A stretch of 64,000 nt of DNA from Bacillus sp. UNC41MFS5 (GTDB lineage Bacteria > Bacillota > Bacilli > Bacillales_B > DSM-18226). Every line of letters begins with the position of its first letter. Position 1 is the first letter of the stretch. Position numbers and translations under genes: made by a program. The stretch lies in NCBI RefSeq assembly GCF_000686805.1, contig NZ_JMLP01000005.1, positions 120,307 through 184,306 of the forward strand, read 5' to 3'. Under the pieces are notes generated by a model. The model ran no database searches, was not told where the DNA came from, and saw only the letters and a list, made by a program, of their open reading frames with translations. Of the stretch, positions 37,391 through 45,855 are shown in pieces.

Positions 37391-37993
37391 TTAACGTGAG
37401 TAGAATTCAACGATAAGAGCTTCGTTAATTTCAGCTGGTAATTCAGAACGCTCAGGTAAGCGAGTGAAAGTACCTTCTAATTTGTCAGCATCAAAAGTTA
37501 AGAAGTCAGGAACAAAGTTGTTAACTTCGATTGCTTCTTTGATCACATCAAGGTTACGTGATTTTTCACGAACACTGATTGTTTGACCAGGAGTTACGCG
37601 GAATGATGGGATATCAACGCGTGAACCATTAACTAAGATGTGGCCGTGGTTAACTAATTGACGTGCTCCACGACGAGTACGAGCTAAACCTAAACGGTAT
37701 ACAACGTTGTCAAGACGTGATTCAAGAAGAACCATGAAGTTTTCACCGTGGATACCAGCTAATTTGCCAGCTTTATCAAAAAGATTACGGAATTGACGCT
37801 CAGTTACTCCATACATATGACGAAGCTTTTGCTTCTCTTGTAATTGTAATCCGTATTCAGAAAGCTTTTTGCGTTGGTTTGGACCATGTTGTCCAGGAGC
37901 GTAAGGACGCTTTTCTAATTCTTTACCTGTGCCGCTTAGAGAGATTCCAAGACGACGGGAAATTTTCCAGCTAGAGCCAGTATAACGAGCCAT
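37391..37993 (-). CDS. rpsD: 30S ribosomal protein S4
   Basis: S4 (200 residues) nucleates assembly of the 30S subunit body by binding 16S rRNA and also represses its own mRNA. The N-terminal [26 protein letters not shown] and the S4 RNA-binding domain (about 92-155, [28 protein letters not shown]) are canonical. The minus-strand ATG follows GGAGGAG. It is a single gene with a long structured leader. Confidence 0.97.
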   Translation of the reverse strand: MARYTGSSWKISRRLGISLSGTGKELEKRPYAPGQHGPNQRKKLSEYGLQLQEKQKLRHMYGVTERQFRNLFDKAGKLAGIHGENFMVLLESRLDNVVYRLGLARTRRGARQLVNHGHILVNGSRVDIPSFRVTPGQTISVREKSRNLDVIKEAIEVNNFVPDFLTFDADKLEGTFTRLPERSELPAEINEALIVEFYSR

Positions 37994-38003
37994 GAATGAC
38001 TCC

Positions 38004-38150
38004 TCCTTCGTGTTTTTATTTTGGTAAAATAAAAACCGTTATGAGACTCTTTGACAGCCATTTTATTTTCATGCACCTTCGCCCTTGCAGCTAAGGGTTA
38101 CGAGATACACCATCATTTAAATATGAGGAATAAAATGAGACTATTCAAAG
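38004..38150 (-). promoter_or_regulatory. S4-binding autoregulatory leader of rpsD
   Basis: The leader of about 185 bases folds into a long stem: in the mRNA, CTTTGA...CATTTTATT pairs with AATAAAATG...TCAAAG. It encloses a CCCTT/AAGGG hairpin with GTAACC and GCGAAGGTGC segments. This fits the S4 target described for the Bacillus rpsD leader. A second A/T-rich hairpin (38012-38036) abuts the ribosome-binding site. Confidence 0.65.
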
Positions 38151-38186
38151 TGAACACAATAGGCTGCAATATTTTACACAAAAAGT

Positions 38187-38216
38187 ATTATATAATTTTT
38201 ATTCCAACAAAGTCAA
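38187..38216 (-). promoter_or_regulatory. candidate sigma-A promoter of rpsD
   Basis: On the minus strand TTGACT and TATAAT are separated by 18 bases, giving a leader of about 185 bases before rpsD. Confidence 0.65.
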
Positions 38217-38374
38217 GAATATTTTTTTAGAAGGGTGTACAGAAGAATTTTGTAAGAAATATTATTTTAATAAAAGTTAATAATTTATACAAATAAATAT
38301 CGCCAAAGTGTCTGAACATTAACTATAATTAAGGGACGATGTATATATCTGGAATTAGATCGGGTGAAACCTAA

Positions 38375-39805
38375 ATGGATATTCTCGAGTGTGATTTACA
38401 ATGGAAAATAAAAAGATACAAACAATTAATAGAGATTACAGAAGCACTTCATGCATCCCTGGATGTAGAGAACCTTTTGGGTGAATTATGTGTTACTTTG
38501 AAAGAATTATATCCTGACTCCTCCTTTTCCTTATTGCTTTCACAGGATACATATAGTCATAATGAACTTCCGATTATTGAACTTGAATATGATAGTGAAA
38601 ATATTGCAGCTATCAAAGCTTATGGATCAGGAGAACTTCAATTTGAGTATTCTGCTCCTGGTGACCATGCGATTATTTATGTACCCCTAAAAGGGAAACA
38701 AGTAGCCTATGGTGTCTTGCAGGTAGTGGCAGCAACAGCGGCTGAATTCCATGAGTTTGAGGTAGAGTTTCTTAAGTTACTGGCGAGTGCTGCAGGCAGT
38801 TCCTTGGAAAATGCCTATCTTTATCAACAATCAAAGCAGGAAATCTCCAATTTGCAATTAATCAACGAAACTTCGCATTGCTTAAATTCCAACTTGCGAT
38901 TAGTTGATACGATGACATATATGTCAGAACAAATCATCTCATCCATTGATGCACAAGAAGTTGGATTTTTCTTATTCACAAACGAACATGCTAAGATAAA
39001 AATACTCCCAGGCTCAACACCCTACTTTTACACACCACAAGCCAAAATTTATATTGATTATTTAAAGGGAAAAATTGAACGAGAAAAAAATCCTTTATTT
39101 ATTGGAGATTTCAACCTCCAAAACATAAAAAATACACCCAGATTTCATTCGATTCTTGCGATTCCAATGATTCATAGCGAAAAATTAAAAGGTTTTTCCA
39201 TTGTAATGCACCAAAAGCCCTATTTCTTTTCTTTTGATACTTTTAAACTCCTTCAGTCTCTTATCCATCATTCATCTCTTGCACTTACGAATTCTATGCT
39301 GAGAGAAGAGTTAGAGCATATGATTATTACCGATCACCTAACAAAGCTCTATTCACGTAAATTTTTGGATGAAAGAATTCAGGGGTCATTGAAAGAGTCC
39401 GGAGAGGGTACTTTTATACTGCTCGATATTGATAATTTTAAAGAAATAAATGATACATATGGTCATCAGGTAGGAGATCAAGTCATAGTACAGGTTGCAA
39501 ACCTGATAAAAACCAATATTCGTGGAGAAGATATCGGTGCCCGCTGGGGTGGAGAAGAGTTGGCCCTTTATCTTCCGGGGGTCCCATTAGACAAAGGAGC
39601 GGCTGTAGCTGAAAGATTAGTGAAAAAAATAGCCGAATCCTCTGAGCCGCATATTACGGTGTCTTGTGGTGTTTCTTATTGGAATAAGGAACAGGTCGAT
39701 GCCTACAACTACTTATTTAAACGGGCAGATGAAGCACTGTATATTGCAAAGGGGACTGGAAAGAACAAGGTTGTCATTCAAGCGCAAAATATAAGAGTTT
39801 GTTAG
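38375..39805 (+). CDS. dgcP: diguanylate cyclase with GAF domains (DgcP/YtrP-like)
   Basis: A cytoplasmic c-di-GMP synthase of 476 residues: GAF-like sensory regions at about 10-150 and 165-310, then a GGDEF domain (about 315-470) with the active-site loop RWGGEELALYLPG and the substrate-binding LDIDNFKEINDTYGHQVGD. The active site (GGEEL) is intact, so it is predicted to be active. B. subtilis dgcP (ytrP) is likewise beside rpsD and ytsP. No membrane segment is visible. The start is supported only by a weak GGGTG upstream. Confidence 0.85.
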   Translation: MDILECDLQWKIKRYKQLIEITEALHASLDVENLLGELCVTLKELYPDSSFSLLLSQDTYSHNELPIIELEYDSENIAAIKAYGSGELQFEYSAPGDHAIIYVPLKGKQVAYGVLQVVAATAAEFHEFEVEFLKLLASAAGSSLENAYLYQQSKQEISNLQLINETSHCLNSNLRLVDTMTYMSEQIISSIDAQEVGFFLFTNEHAKIKILPGSTPYFYTPQAKIYIDYLKGKIEREKNPLFIGDFNLQNIKNTPRFHSILAIPMIHSEKLKGFSIVMHQKPYFFSFDTFKLLQSLIHHSSLALTNSMLREELEHMIITDHLTKLYSRKFLDERIQGSLKESGEGTFILLDIDNFKEINDTYGHQVGDQVIVQVANLIKTNIRGEDIGARWGGEELALYLPGVPLDKGAAVAERLVKKIAESSEPHITVSCGVSYWNKEQVDAYNYLFKRADEALYIAKGTGKNKVVIQAQNIRVC

Positions 39806-39807
39806 GG

Positions 39808-39835
39808 AAGGGCACTCATATTTAAGAGTGCCCTA
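39808..39835 (+). terminator. hairpin after dgcP
   Basis: A perfect 9-bp stem AGGGCACTC with GAGTGCCCT (extended by TTAGGG/CCCTAA ends) overlaps the end of dgcP; no strong T-run follows. Confidence 0.55.
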
Positions 39836-39874
39836 ACGATATTTACATAACAGACATATTATAAATTAATAAAA

Positions 39875-39888
39875 TGTAAACGTTTTCA
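39875..39888. promoter_or_regulatory. cre site in the leader of the methionine gamma-lyase gene
   Basis: TGTAAACGTTTTCA is a perfect match to the cre consensus TGWAANCGNTNWCA. It ends immediately before the AGGAGG ribosome-binding site, 18 bases from the start codon, a position typical of CcpA roadblock repression. Confidence 0.75.
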
Positions 39889-39905
39889 AACAGGAGGAAT
39901 CTAAA

Positions 39906-41090
39906 ATGGGGAAAAAGAAATCACGGTTTGAAACGGAAGTTATTCATTCAGGCTACAAGGCGGATGAACATCAAGACAGTTTAGTTCCCCCGTTATATCA
40001 AACATCCACCTTCACTTTTGCAAACGCCGAACAAGGGGAAAGAAGGTTTGCTGGTCAAGAAGAGGGATTTATTTATTCACGCTTGGGGAATCCAACGGTG
40101 AAAATATTGGAAGACAGGATTGCGGTTCTTGAACAAGGTGAAGCGGGCTTAGCATTTTCGTCTGGAATGGCGGCCGTCAGTGCAGTGTTAGTGGCCTTAA
40201 CAAAGACTGGGGATCATATTCTTTGTTCACAAGGGGTATATGGTTGTACATTTGGATTGTTAGAGTTATTAAAAGAGAAATATGGTATCGACCACGACTT
40301 TTCGTTAATGAACTCGGCGGATTTATTAGAACAAGAACTCCGTCCAAACACCACATGTATCTATATTGAAACGCCGATAAATCCTACAATGAAGTTGGTA
40401 GATTTAGGACTAGTGGCGAAAATGGCGAATGAAAAAGGGATTCCTGTTGTTGTTGATAACACATTTTGTTCCCCCTATATTCAAACTCCTCTAACACTAG
40501 GGTGCGATGTTGTCATTCATAGTGCAACCAAATATATCTGCGGACATGGAGACGTCATTGCGGGGCTTGTCATTGGGAAGAAGGATTTTATTAGACAGGT
40601 CTCAAAGTCGACCCAAAAAGACATCGGTGGGATTATCTCACCTTTTGATGCTTGGCTTTTATTAAGAGGGCTGAAAACACTGCCATTACGCATGGACCGT
40701 CACTGTGAAAATGCCAGTAAATTGTTTCGATTTTTGAAAGACCATCCGAAAATCGAAACAGTTTATTTTCCTGGCGATCCAGAACATCAAGATTTTTCTA
40801 TCGCTAAGAAACAAATGAAACAACCTGGTGGGCTTATATCTTTTACGATAAGAGGAACAAAGGAAACAGCGCAACAGTTGATGAATCAGCTGCAATTAAT
40901 AAAAATTGCTGTTAGTCTCGGTGATGCCGAGACATTGATCCAACATCCTGCAACGATGACCCATGCCGTGGTACCAGAGGAAGAACGAAGAAAAATGGGC
41001 TTTGATGATACCTTACTGCGGCTATCTGTTGGCCTAGAAGCATGGGAGGATCTTCAAGAAGACCTCGAACAAGCGCTGGATAAGATTTAA
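39906..41090 (+). CDS. megL: methionine gamma-lyase
   Basis: A PLP enzyme of the Cys/Met metabolism family (394 residues) that most resembles methionine gamma-lyase, splitting methionine into methanethiol, ammonia and 2-oxobutyrate. The PLP lysine sits in HSATKYICGHGD (near residue 207). The catalytic cysteine typical of MGL appears in GVYGCTFGLL (near 116), where cystathionine lyases have another residue. The ATG follows CAGGAGGA. A perfect cre precedes it. Cystathionine gamma-lyase or gamma-synthase are less likely alternatives. Confidence 0.83.
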   Translation: MGKKKSRFETEVIHSGYKADEHQDSLVPPLYQTSTFTFANAEQGERRFAGQEEGFIYSRLGNPTVKILEDRIAVLEQGEAGLAFSSGMAAVSAVLVALTKTGDHILCSQGVYGCTFGLLELLKEKYGIDHDFSLMNSADLLEQELRPNTTCIYIETPINPTMKLVDLGLVAKMANEKGIPVVVDNTFCSPYIQTPLTLGCDVVIHSATKYICGHGDVIAGLVIGKKDFIRQVSKSTQKDIGGIISPFDAWLLLRGLKTLPLRMDRHCENASKLFRFLKDHPKIETVYFPGDPEHQDFSIAKKQMKQPGGLISFTIRGTKETAQQLMNQLQLIKIAVSLGDAETLIQHPATMTHAVVPEEERRKMGFDDTLLRLSVGLEAWEDLQEDLEQALDKI

Positions 41091-41179
41091 TAGAAAGAGT
41101 ACAAAGGAAATTTTTTTAAGAGGTGCTTTTCTTAAAATACGATGTCTTGTTTTTAATTGAGTAACCAGCAAAAGTAAAA

Positions 41180-41316
41180 TAAGCGGAAATTTTCCGGTTA
41201 AATGCAAAATGGAGCTCGTTTCGGGTTAAATAAGGGGAGGTTTTCCGTTTATGCAAAGCAAAATCACCCATTTTCGAATTTTTCGAGTTAATAGGCGGAA
41301 TTTCTCCGTCTATTTA
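41180..41316. repeat. three tandem copies of a palindromic CGGAA...TTCCG element
   Basis: Three related palindromes lie 50-60 bases apart: AAGCGGAAATTTTCCGGTTA (41181-41200), TAAGGGGAGGTTTTCCGTTTA (about 41231-41251) and ATAGGCGGAATTTCTCCGTC (41291-41310). Each is embedded in TTAAATA-like flanks with a following TTCGGG or TTTTCGA segment. The 368-base gap between the convergent lyase and ytsP genes otherwise holds only a GACGTATG/CATACGTC hairpin near 41367-41388. It looks like a dispersed intergenic repeat family. Confidence 0.6.
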
Positions 41317-41458
41317 TCAGTTCGGGTGATTAACCTGATCCCCCAACCGATAAGTAAAGAAAAAGACGTATGCCAATTCATACGTCAATTCTTGTATCTT
41401 TTAATTAAGAAAGCACCCGAAAACGGAACCCTTTAGGAAACTTCCTCTGTGCTCTTTT

Positions 41459-41941
41459 CTATATATGTTCAACCAGCACAGCCACAAACTCTTCTAGTTT
41501 TTGTTGATCTAACTCATCAAAGCGGTTCTTTTCAGGTGAATCAATATCAAGAACACCAAAAAGCTCTCCATCCTTTATTAACGGAACGACAATTTCTGAT
41601 TGGGAAGCGGCATCACAGGCAATGTGACCTGGAAACAAATGAACGTCAGCCACTAGAACCGTTTCCTGTTTCAAGGCAGCCGTTCCGCAAACACCTTTAC
41701 CAACCGGAATTCTGACACATGCAGGAAGACCTTGAAATGGTCCCAGTACAAGCTGTTGGTTTTTATCCATTAAATAAAATCCAACCCAATTAATTCGATC
41801 AAGAAATTGGTTCAGCAGGGCACTTGCATTGCTGAGATTGGCGATTTGATTGTCCTCATCATGAATGAGAGCATGCAACTGCTTTATGACAAGATTATAA
41901 TTTTCTTCGCGGCTCCCTGAATACATTTCGACGTTAAACAT
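41459..41941 (-). CDS. ytsP: free methionine-(R)-sulfoxide reductase (GAF domain, YtsP)
   Basis: A single GAF-domain enzyme of 160 residues (fRMsr type) that reduces free L-methionine-(R)-sulfoxide. The catalytic and resolving cysteines occur in ACVRIPVGKGVCGTAA (near residues 76-90) and HIACDAAS (near 110). I chose the ATG at 41941 (MFNVEMYSG), which has AAAGGGGAAA upstream and matches the family N-terminus, rather than a TTG 24 bases earlier. It converges on the methionine gamma-lyase gene. Confidence 0.88.
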   Translation of the reverse strand: MFNVEMYSGSREENYNLVIKQLHALIHDEDNQIANLSNASALLNQFLDRINWVGFYLMDKNQQLVLGPFQGLPACVRIPVGKGVCGTAALKQETVLVADVHLFPGHIACDAASQSEIVVPLIKDGELFGVLDIDSPEKNRFDELDQQKLEEFVAVLVEHI

Positions 41942-42098
41942 GATATTTCCCCTTTGTTTCAACAATTTAATATAAGTATTTTATCAAATTTACAGGAATA
42001 TAAGCAGACTTTGTCGATATTTTTATAAAGGAATCTGTCGTGTAACAAAGAATGTTTAAGTAAGGGGATTATCGGGTATTCCAGAAAGGGGCCATTAT

Positions 42099-42731
42099 AT
42101 GAAGAAAAATGCTAAAGAGGCAATAGTAAAGGCTGCTATCACATTGTTTAAGTCCAATGGTTACACAGGAACGTCCATAAGGGATATCGCCCATCTGGCT
42201 AACGTAAATACGGCAACGATTGCCTACCATTTTGAAAATAAACCAGGTCTATTAGAATATTGCTTTACGCAATTTTTTGAACAATATATTAGTAAGATGG
42301 AAGAAGCCTATGCATCCATTGAAAGGGGAGCAAAGGAATGTTTAAAACGAATTGTCGCGGATTTATTACACTATCAATGTGAAAATAGTAAATTGGCTAG
42401 TTTGGTCTACCGAGAAATGTCGATGGACTCGCAAATAGTAAGAGAGATTATGTCAACATACCTACTTAAAGAAAAATACTATTTTCAATTAATCTTTGAA
42501 AGAGGTTTTGAATGGAATGAATTCCGCCCGCATTCAATTCCTTATTTAATCATCCAATTAAAAGGATTACTCATGATGCCATTTATGAATACTCACTATA
42601 TGAGGGAAGTCTTGTACGTATTTCCTAATGAACCATTTTTTGAGCAGAAATATTTAAAGGATATTAATTCGTGGATTGAAAAAACTTTATGCTCAGATGT
42701 GCCAATGAAAATGGGGGCAGTCGTCAAATAG
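42099..42731 (+). CDS. refZ: TetR-family regulator RefZ (YttP)
   Basis: A TetR-like DNA-binding protein of 210 residues. In B. subtilis RefZ binds motifs around the origin and adjusts FtsZ/division-site placement and forespore chromosome capture at sporulation. The N-terminal HTH (AAITLFKSNGYTGTSIRDIAHLANVNTATIAYHF) spans residues 10-45; the C-terminal helical ligand/dimer domain follows. Adjacent to ytsP as in B. subtilis. The ATG follows AAAGGGG. Confidence 0.87.
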   Translation: MKKNAKEAIVKAAITLFKSNGYTGTSIRDIAHLANVNTATIAYHFENKPGLLEYCFTQFFEQYISKMEEAYASIERGAKECLKRIVADLLHYQCENSKLASLVYREMSMDSQIVREIMSTYLLKEKYYFQLIFERGFEWNEFRPHSIPYLIIQLKGLLMMPFMNTHYMREVLYVFPNEPFFEQKYLKDINSWIEKTLCSDVPMKMGAVVK

Positions 42732-42752
42732 CGGCAATCGCTATTTTTTTTT
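42728..42752 (+). terminator. intrinsic terminator of refZ
   Basis: A short stem ATAGCG with CGCTAT overlaps the stop codon and is followed by a T-run. Confidence 0.7.
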
Positions 42753-42900
42753 ATTTTACAAAAAAAATGAAATTAATAGTCAAAAAATGTCGTTTACATG
42801 GTATCATAATAGCATTGAACAGAACATTAAAAGATTCATTTAAAATAGATGTACGATAACGCATTTGGAACGAATGTTTTTGGAAATAGGGGGCTTACTT

Positions 42901-44589
42901 GTGAAATTTTTCATTGGATTTTTTATCCTAATACTGGCCTTATTCGTAGTAGGGTATCTAATTAAGAAAAAGTACTTTAAGGAAATGGATCGATTGGAAG
43001 CTTGGAAAATCGATTTAATGAATCGTCCAGTACTGGATGAAATGTCAAAGGTTAAGCTGCTTAATATGACAGGTCAAACTGAAGAGCTTTTCGAACGTTG
43101 GCGAAATCAGTGGGACGAGGTTGTTACGGTGCAACTTCCTAATTTAGAAGAAATGCTTTTTGATGCAGAAGAGTACATAGATCGGTATCGTTTTAAAAAA
43201 GCCAAAGGTGTCCAACTTGCCATTGCCGGGAAGTTACAAGAAACAGAGGATCAGATAAAAAGTATTTTAGAAGAGTTACATGAACTGGTTGGCAGCGAGG
43301 AAAAGAACCGTGTTGGAATTGAGGAATTAAAAGAGCAGTATCGAGAATCAAAGAAAAGGCTGCTTGCCCACCGCCACAGTTTTGGCAGTTCAGAAAAGTC
43401 TTTAGAAGAACTGCTTAATGGCGTATCGCAAAAATTTCAGGAATTTGATGATAAAACGGAACATGGTAATTATCTTGAAGCCCGTGAAGTCGTTTTGGCG
43501 ATTCAAAGTCAGCTGGGAACGATTAAGAAAGATATGGACTTAATCCCGCAGTTATTAATTGAATGCCAATCGCTTCTTCCGAATCAGCTATCCGATATCC
43601 TTGAAGGGTACCGTGAAATGTCTGGCCAAGAATATTACTTAGAACATATCAACGTGGATGAAGAGCTAAAACGCTTAGAGGAAAAGCTATCTGAGAATTT
43701 AGTACTCATCGAAGCGACGAAGATTGACGAGGCAGTGGAAGGAGTAACAGAAGTAAAGGAAAGAATCGATATCCTTTTCGATCTATTGGAAAAAGAAGTT
43801 CACGCAAAGCATTTTGTCTTAAAAAATGAACAAATTGCAAGTGATCTTCTCCTATCCGCCCATGAAGAAAATAGCCAACTATCAAGTGAATTCCTTCATG
43901 TTCAAGAAAGTTATCAGGTGTCCGATAGTGATTTTGAAACACAGCGTCATCTGGAAAAGGAACTTTCCACTGTCTATAAACATTTTGAAATCCTAATAGA
44001 AAAAGTAAAATTAAACGAAATCGCACAAAGCGTCATAAGCGAAGAGTTGGCTCAGATTAAAGAACAGCTGGATATTATCCGTGAGGGACAGCAAGATTTT
44101 GCTTTAAAACTCCAAGCCCTTAGGAAAGATGAATTTGAAGCAAGAGAAAAGCTAAAAGAACTTACTAAAAAGGTGGGCGAGACCGTTCGTCTCGTGACGA
44201 AAAGCAACGTCCCAGGCTTACCAGAGGATTATAAGTATTTATTTGAGGATACAAATGAGAGTATTCAAAATGTGAAATATCAACTTGAAGAAAAACCGCT
44301 TAATATTTCCGCTCTGAATCAGTATTTAGAAATTGCTGTTTTAACAGTGGATAAACTTACTAATTCAACGATTGAGCTATTAGAAAATGTGATGCTTGCC
44401 GAAAAAGCCATTCAATATGGGAATCGATATAAGAGCAAATTCCCAGAAGTTGCTAAAGGCTTAACAGAAGCAGAAATCGCATTTAGGCACTATGAATACC
44501 AAGAGGCTCTAGAACAAGCGGCAGCAACACTAGATGTTATTGATCCAGATGCATTGAAAAAAATAAAAGCCTCATTTGTCAGTAAATAA
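42901..44589 (+). CDS. ezrA: septation ring formation regulator EzrA
   Basis: A 562-residue membrane-anchored, spectrin-like protein that restrains FtsZ ring assembly and links it to cell-wall synthesis. It has one N-terminal TM helix (residues 2-20, FFIGFFILILALFVVGYLI), with the rest almost entirely coiled-coil; the conserved NRPVLDEMSKVKLLNMTGQTE segment follows the anchor. The GTG at 42901 has AGGGGGC upstream and gives MKFFIGFF, matching the family; the in-frame TTG-type extension at 42865 lacks support. B. subtilis hisJ and braB, which I recall flanking ezrA, are absent here. Confidence 0.94.
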   Translation: MKFFIGFFILILALFVVGYLIKKKYFKEMDRLEAWKIDLMNRPVLDEMSKVKLLNMTGQTEELFERWRNQWDEVVTVQLPNLEEMLFDAEEYIDRYRFKKAKGVQLAIAGKLQETEDQIKSILEELHELVGSEEKNRVGIEELKEQYRESKKRLLAHRHSFGSSEKSLEELLNGVSQKFQEFDDKTEHGNYLEAREVVLAIQSQLGTIKKDMDLIPQLLIECQSLLPNQLSDILEGYREMSGQEYYLEHINVDEELKRLEEKLSENLVLIEATKIDEAVEGVTEVKERIDILFDLLEKEVHAKHFVLKNEQIASDLLLSAHEENSQLSSEFLHVQESYQVSDSDFETQRHLEKELSTVYKHFEILIEKVKLNEIAQSVISEELAQIKEQLDIIREGQQDFALKLQALRKDEFEAREKLKELTKKVGETVRLVTKSNVPGLPEDYKYLFEDTNESIQNVKYQLEEKPLNISALNQYLEIAVLTVDKLTNSTIELLENVMLAEKAIQYGNRYKSKFPEVAKGLTEAEIAFRHYEYQEALEQAAATLDVIDPDALKKIKASFVSK

Positions 44590-44597
44590 ATAATTAG

Positions 44598-44638
44598 AAA
44601 CCGATCAGTGCACTCTTTGGCTGAATCGGTTTTTTGTT
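44598..44638 (+). terminator. intrinsic terminator of ezrA
   Basis: The stem AAACCGATCAG with CTGAATCGGTTT (one mismatch) is followed by TTTTTT. Confidence 0.8.
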
Positions 44639-44712
44639 TTTCCTTTTATATATCTTTATGATAAGATTTATTTTTGTAAGTGTAATGGTTCGGAAGTTCG
44701 GAGGAGAAAAAA

Positions 44713-45855
44713 ATGATTTATTTAGATAATAGTGCAACGACAAAACCGTTTAAAGAAGTGTTAGATTCTTTTGTTACGGTGTCTAGTGAATATTATGGGA
44801 ACCCGTCCTCACTACACAATATGGGTGCACAAGCAGAAAAGTTGTTATCCCAGGCACGGGAACAAGTGAGCAAGCTCCTAAAGGTGAAGCCCTCCGAAAT
44901 TTATTTTACCTCAGGTGGCACTGAAGGAAATAATTTGGCAATAAAAGGGACTGCACTATTGCATAAAAATAAAGGACGCCACTTGATTACATCAAGTGTA
45001 GAGCATCCATCCGTTCGATCTGCGATGGAACAGCTTGAACATGAGGGTTTCGAGATCACCTACCTGCCTGTTGACCAGTATGGAAGAATTAGTGTCGCTG
45101 ATCTTGAAAGCGCGATTAGGAAAGATACCATTTTAATTTCGATTATGCATGTGAATAATGAAGTGGGAACAGTTCAGCCGATAGAAGAAATTGGTGACCT
45201 ATTAAAAAAACATCCTACGATTTTATTTCATGTTGATGCTGTTCAAAGTATTGGGAAACTTCCCCTTACACTAAATGAAAGTAGAGTGGATTTCTGCTCG
45301 ATTTCCGGCCATAAATTTCATGGTTTAAAGGGTACCGGTGCCCTTTATATTCGTGAAGGTACAAGACTTGCTCCATTATTTTCTGGAGGGAATCAGGAAC
45401 GGAAACTCCGTAGTGGTACTGAAAATGTGGCAGGTGCTGTTGCGATGGCAAAAGCACTTAGAATGACCTTAACGAAAGCTGAAACAGGGTTAGCAAGAAT
45501 GAAGAAGATCCAAAGCATGCTCAGGAGCGGATTAACTGAAATAGAAGGTGTTCAAATTCATACGCCTCATGAAAATGCGGCCCCACATATCATAAATTTT
45601 TCACTAAAAGGAATTAAGTCTGAGGTATTTATACACTCGCTTGAGCAGAAAGGCATCTTTGTTTCAACAACAAGTGCTTGTTCCTCAAAAAAGAAATCGC
45701 CAAGTAAGACGCTTCTAGAAATGGGTGTTCCGGAGACATTGGCCGAAAGTGCCATCAGAATAAGCCTTTCCGTTGAAAATAGTATAGTAGAAGCAATTAC
45801 GGCTTTAGAGGTCTTCAAAGAATCTGCAAACCAATTAAGGAAGGTAATGAAATAA
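44713..45855 (+). CDS. iscS: cysteine desulfurase (IscS/NifZ type)
   Basis: A PLP-dependent cysteine desulfurase (380 residues) that supplies persulfide sulfur. Next to thiI it corresponds to B. subtilis NifZ, which feeds 4-thiouridine formation in tRNA. The PLP lysine lies in SISGHKFHGLKG (near residue 200), the HVDAVQ motif near 178, and the catalytic cysteine in STTSACSSKKK (near 322). It runs directly into thiI with no gap, indicating an operon. The ATG has GGAGGAG upstream. Confidence 0.92.
   Translation: MIYLDNSATTKPFKEVLDSFVTVSSEYYGNPSSLHNMGAQAEKLLSQAREQVSKLLKVKPSEIYFTSGGTEGNNLAIKGTALLHKNKGRHLITSSVEHPSVRSAMEQLEHEGFEITYLPVDQYGRISVADLESAIRKDTILISIMHVNNEVGTVQPIEEIGDLLKKHPTILFHVDAVQSIGKLPLTLNESRVDFCSISGHKFHGLKGTGALYIREGTRLAPLFSGGNQERKLRSGTENVAGAVAMAKALRMTLTKAETGLARMKKIQSMLRSGLTEIEGVQIHTPHENAAPHIINFSLKGIKSEVFIHSLEQKGIFVSTTSACSSKKKSPSKTLLEMGVPETLAESAIRISLSVENSIVEAITALEVFKESANQLRKVMK

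Noticed and set aside
41180..41316. Possible CRISPR array
   Set aside because: Only three degenerate palindromic units with unequal spacing, no identical direct repeats and no cas genes nearby.
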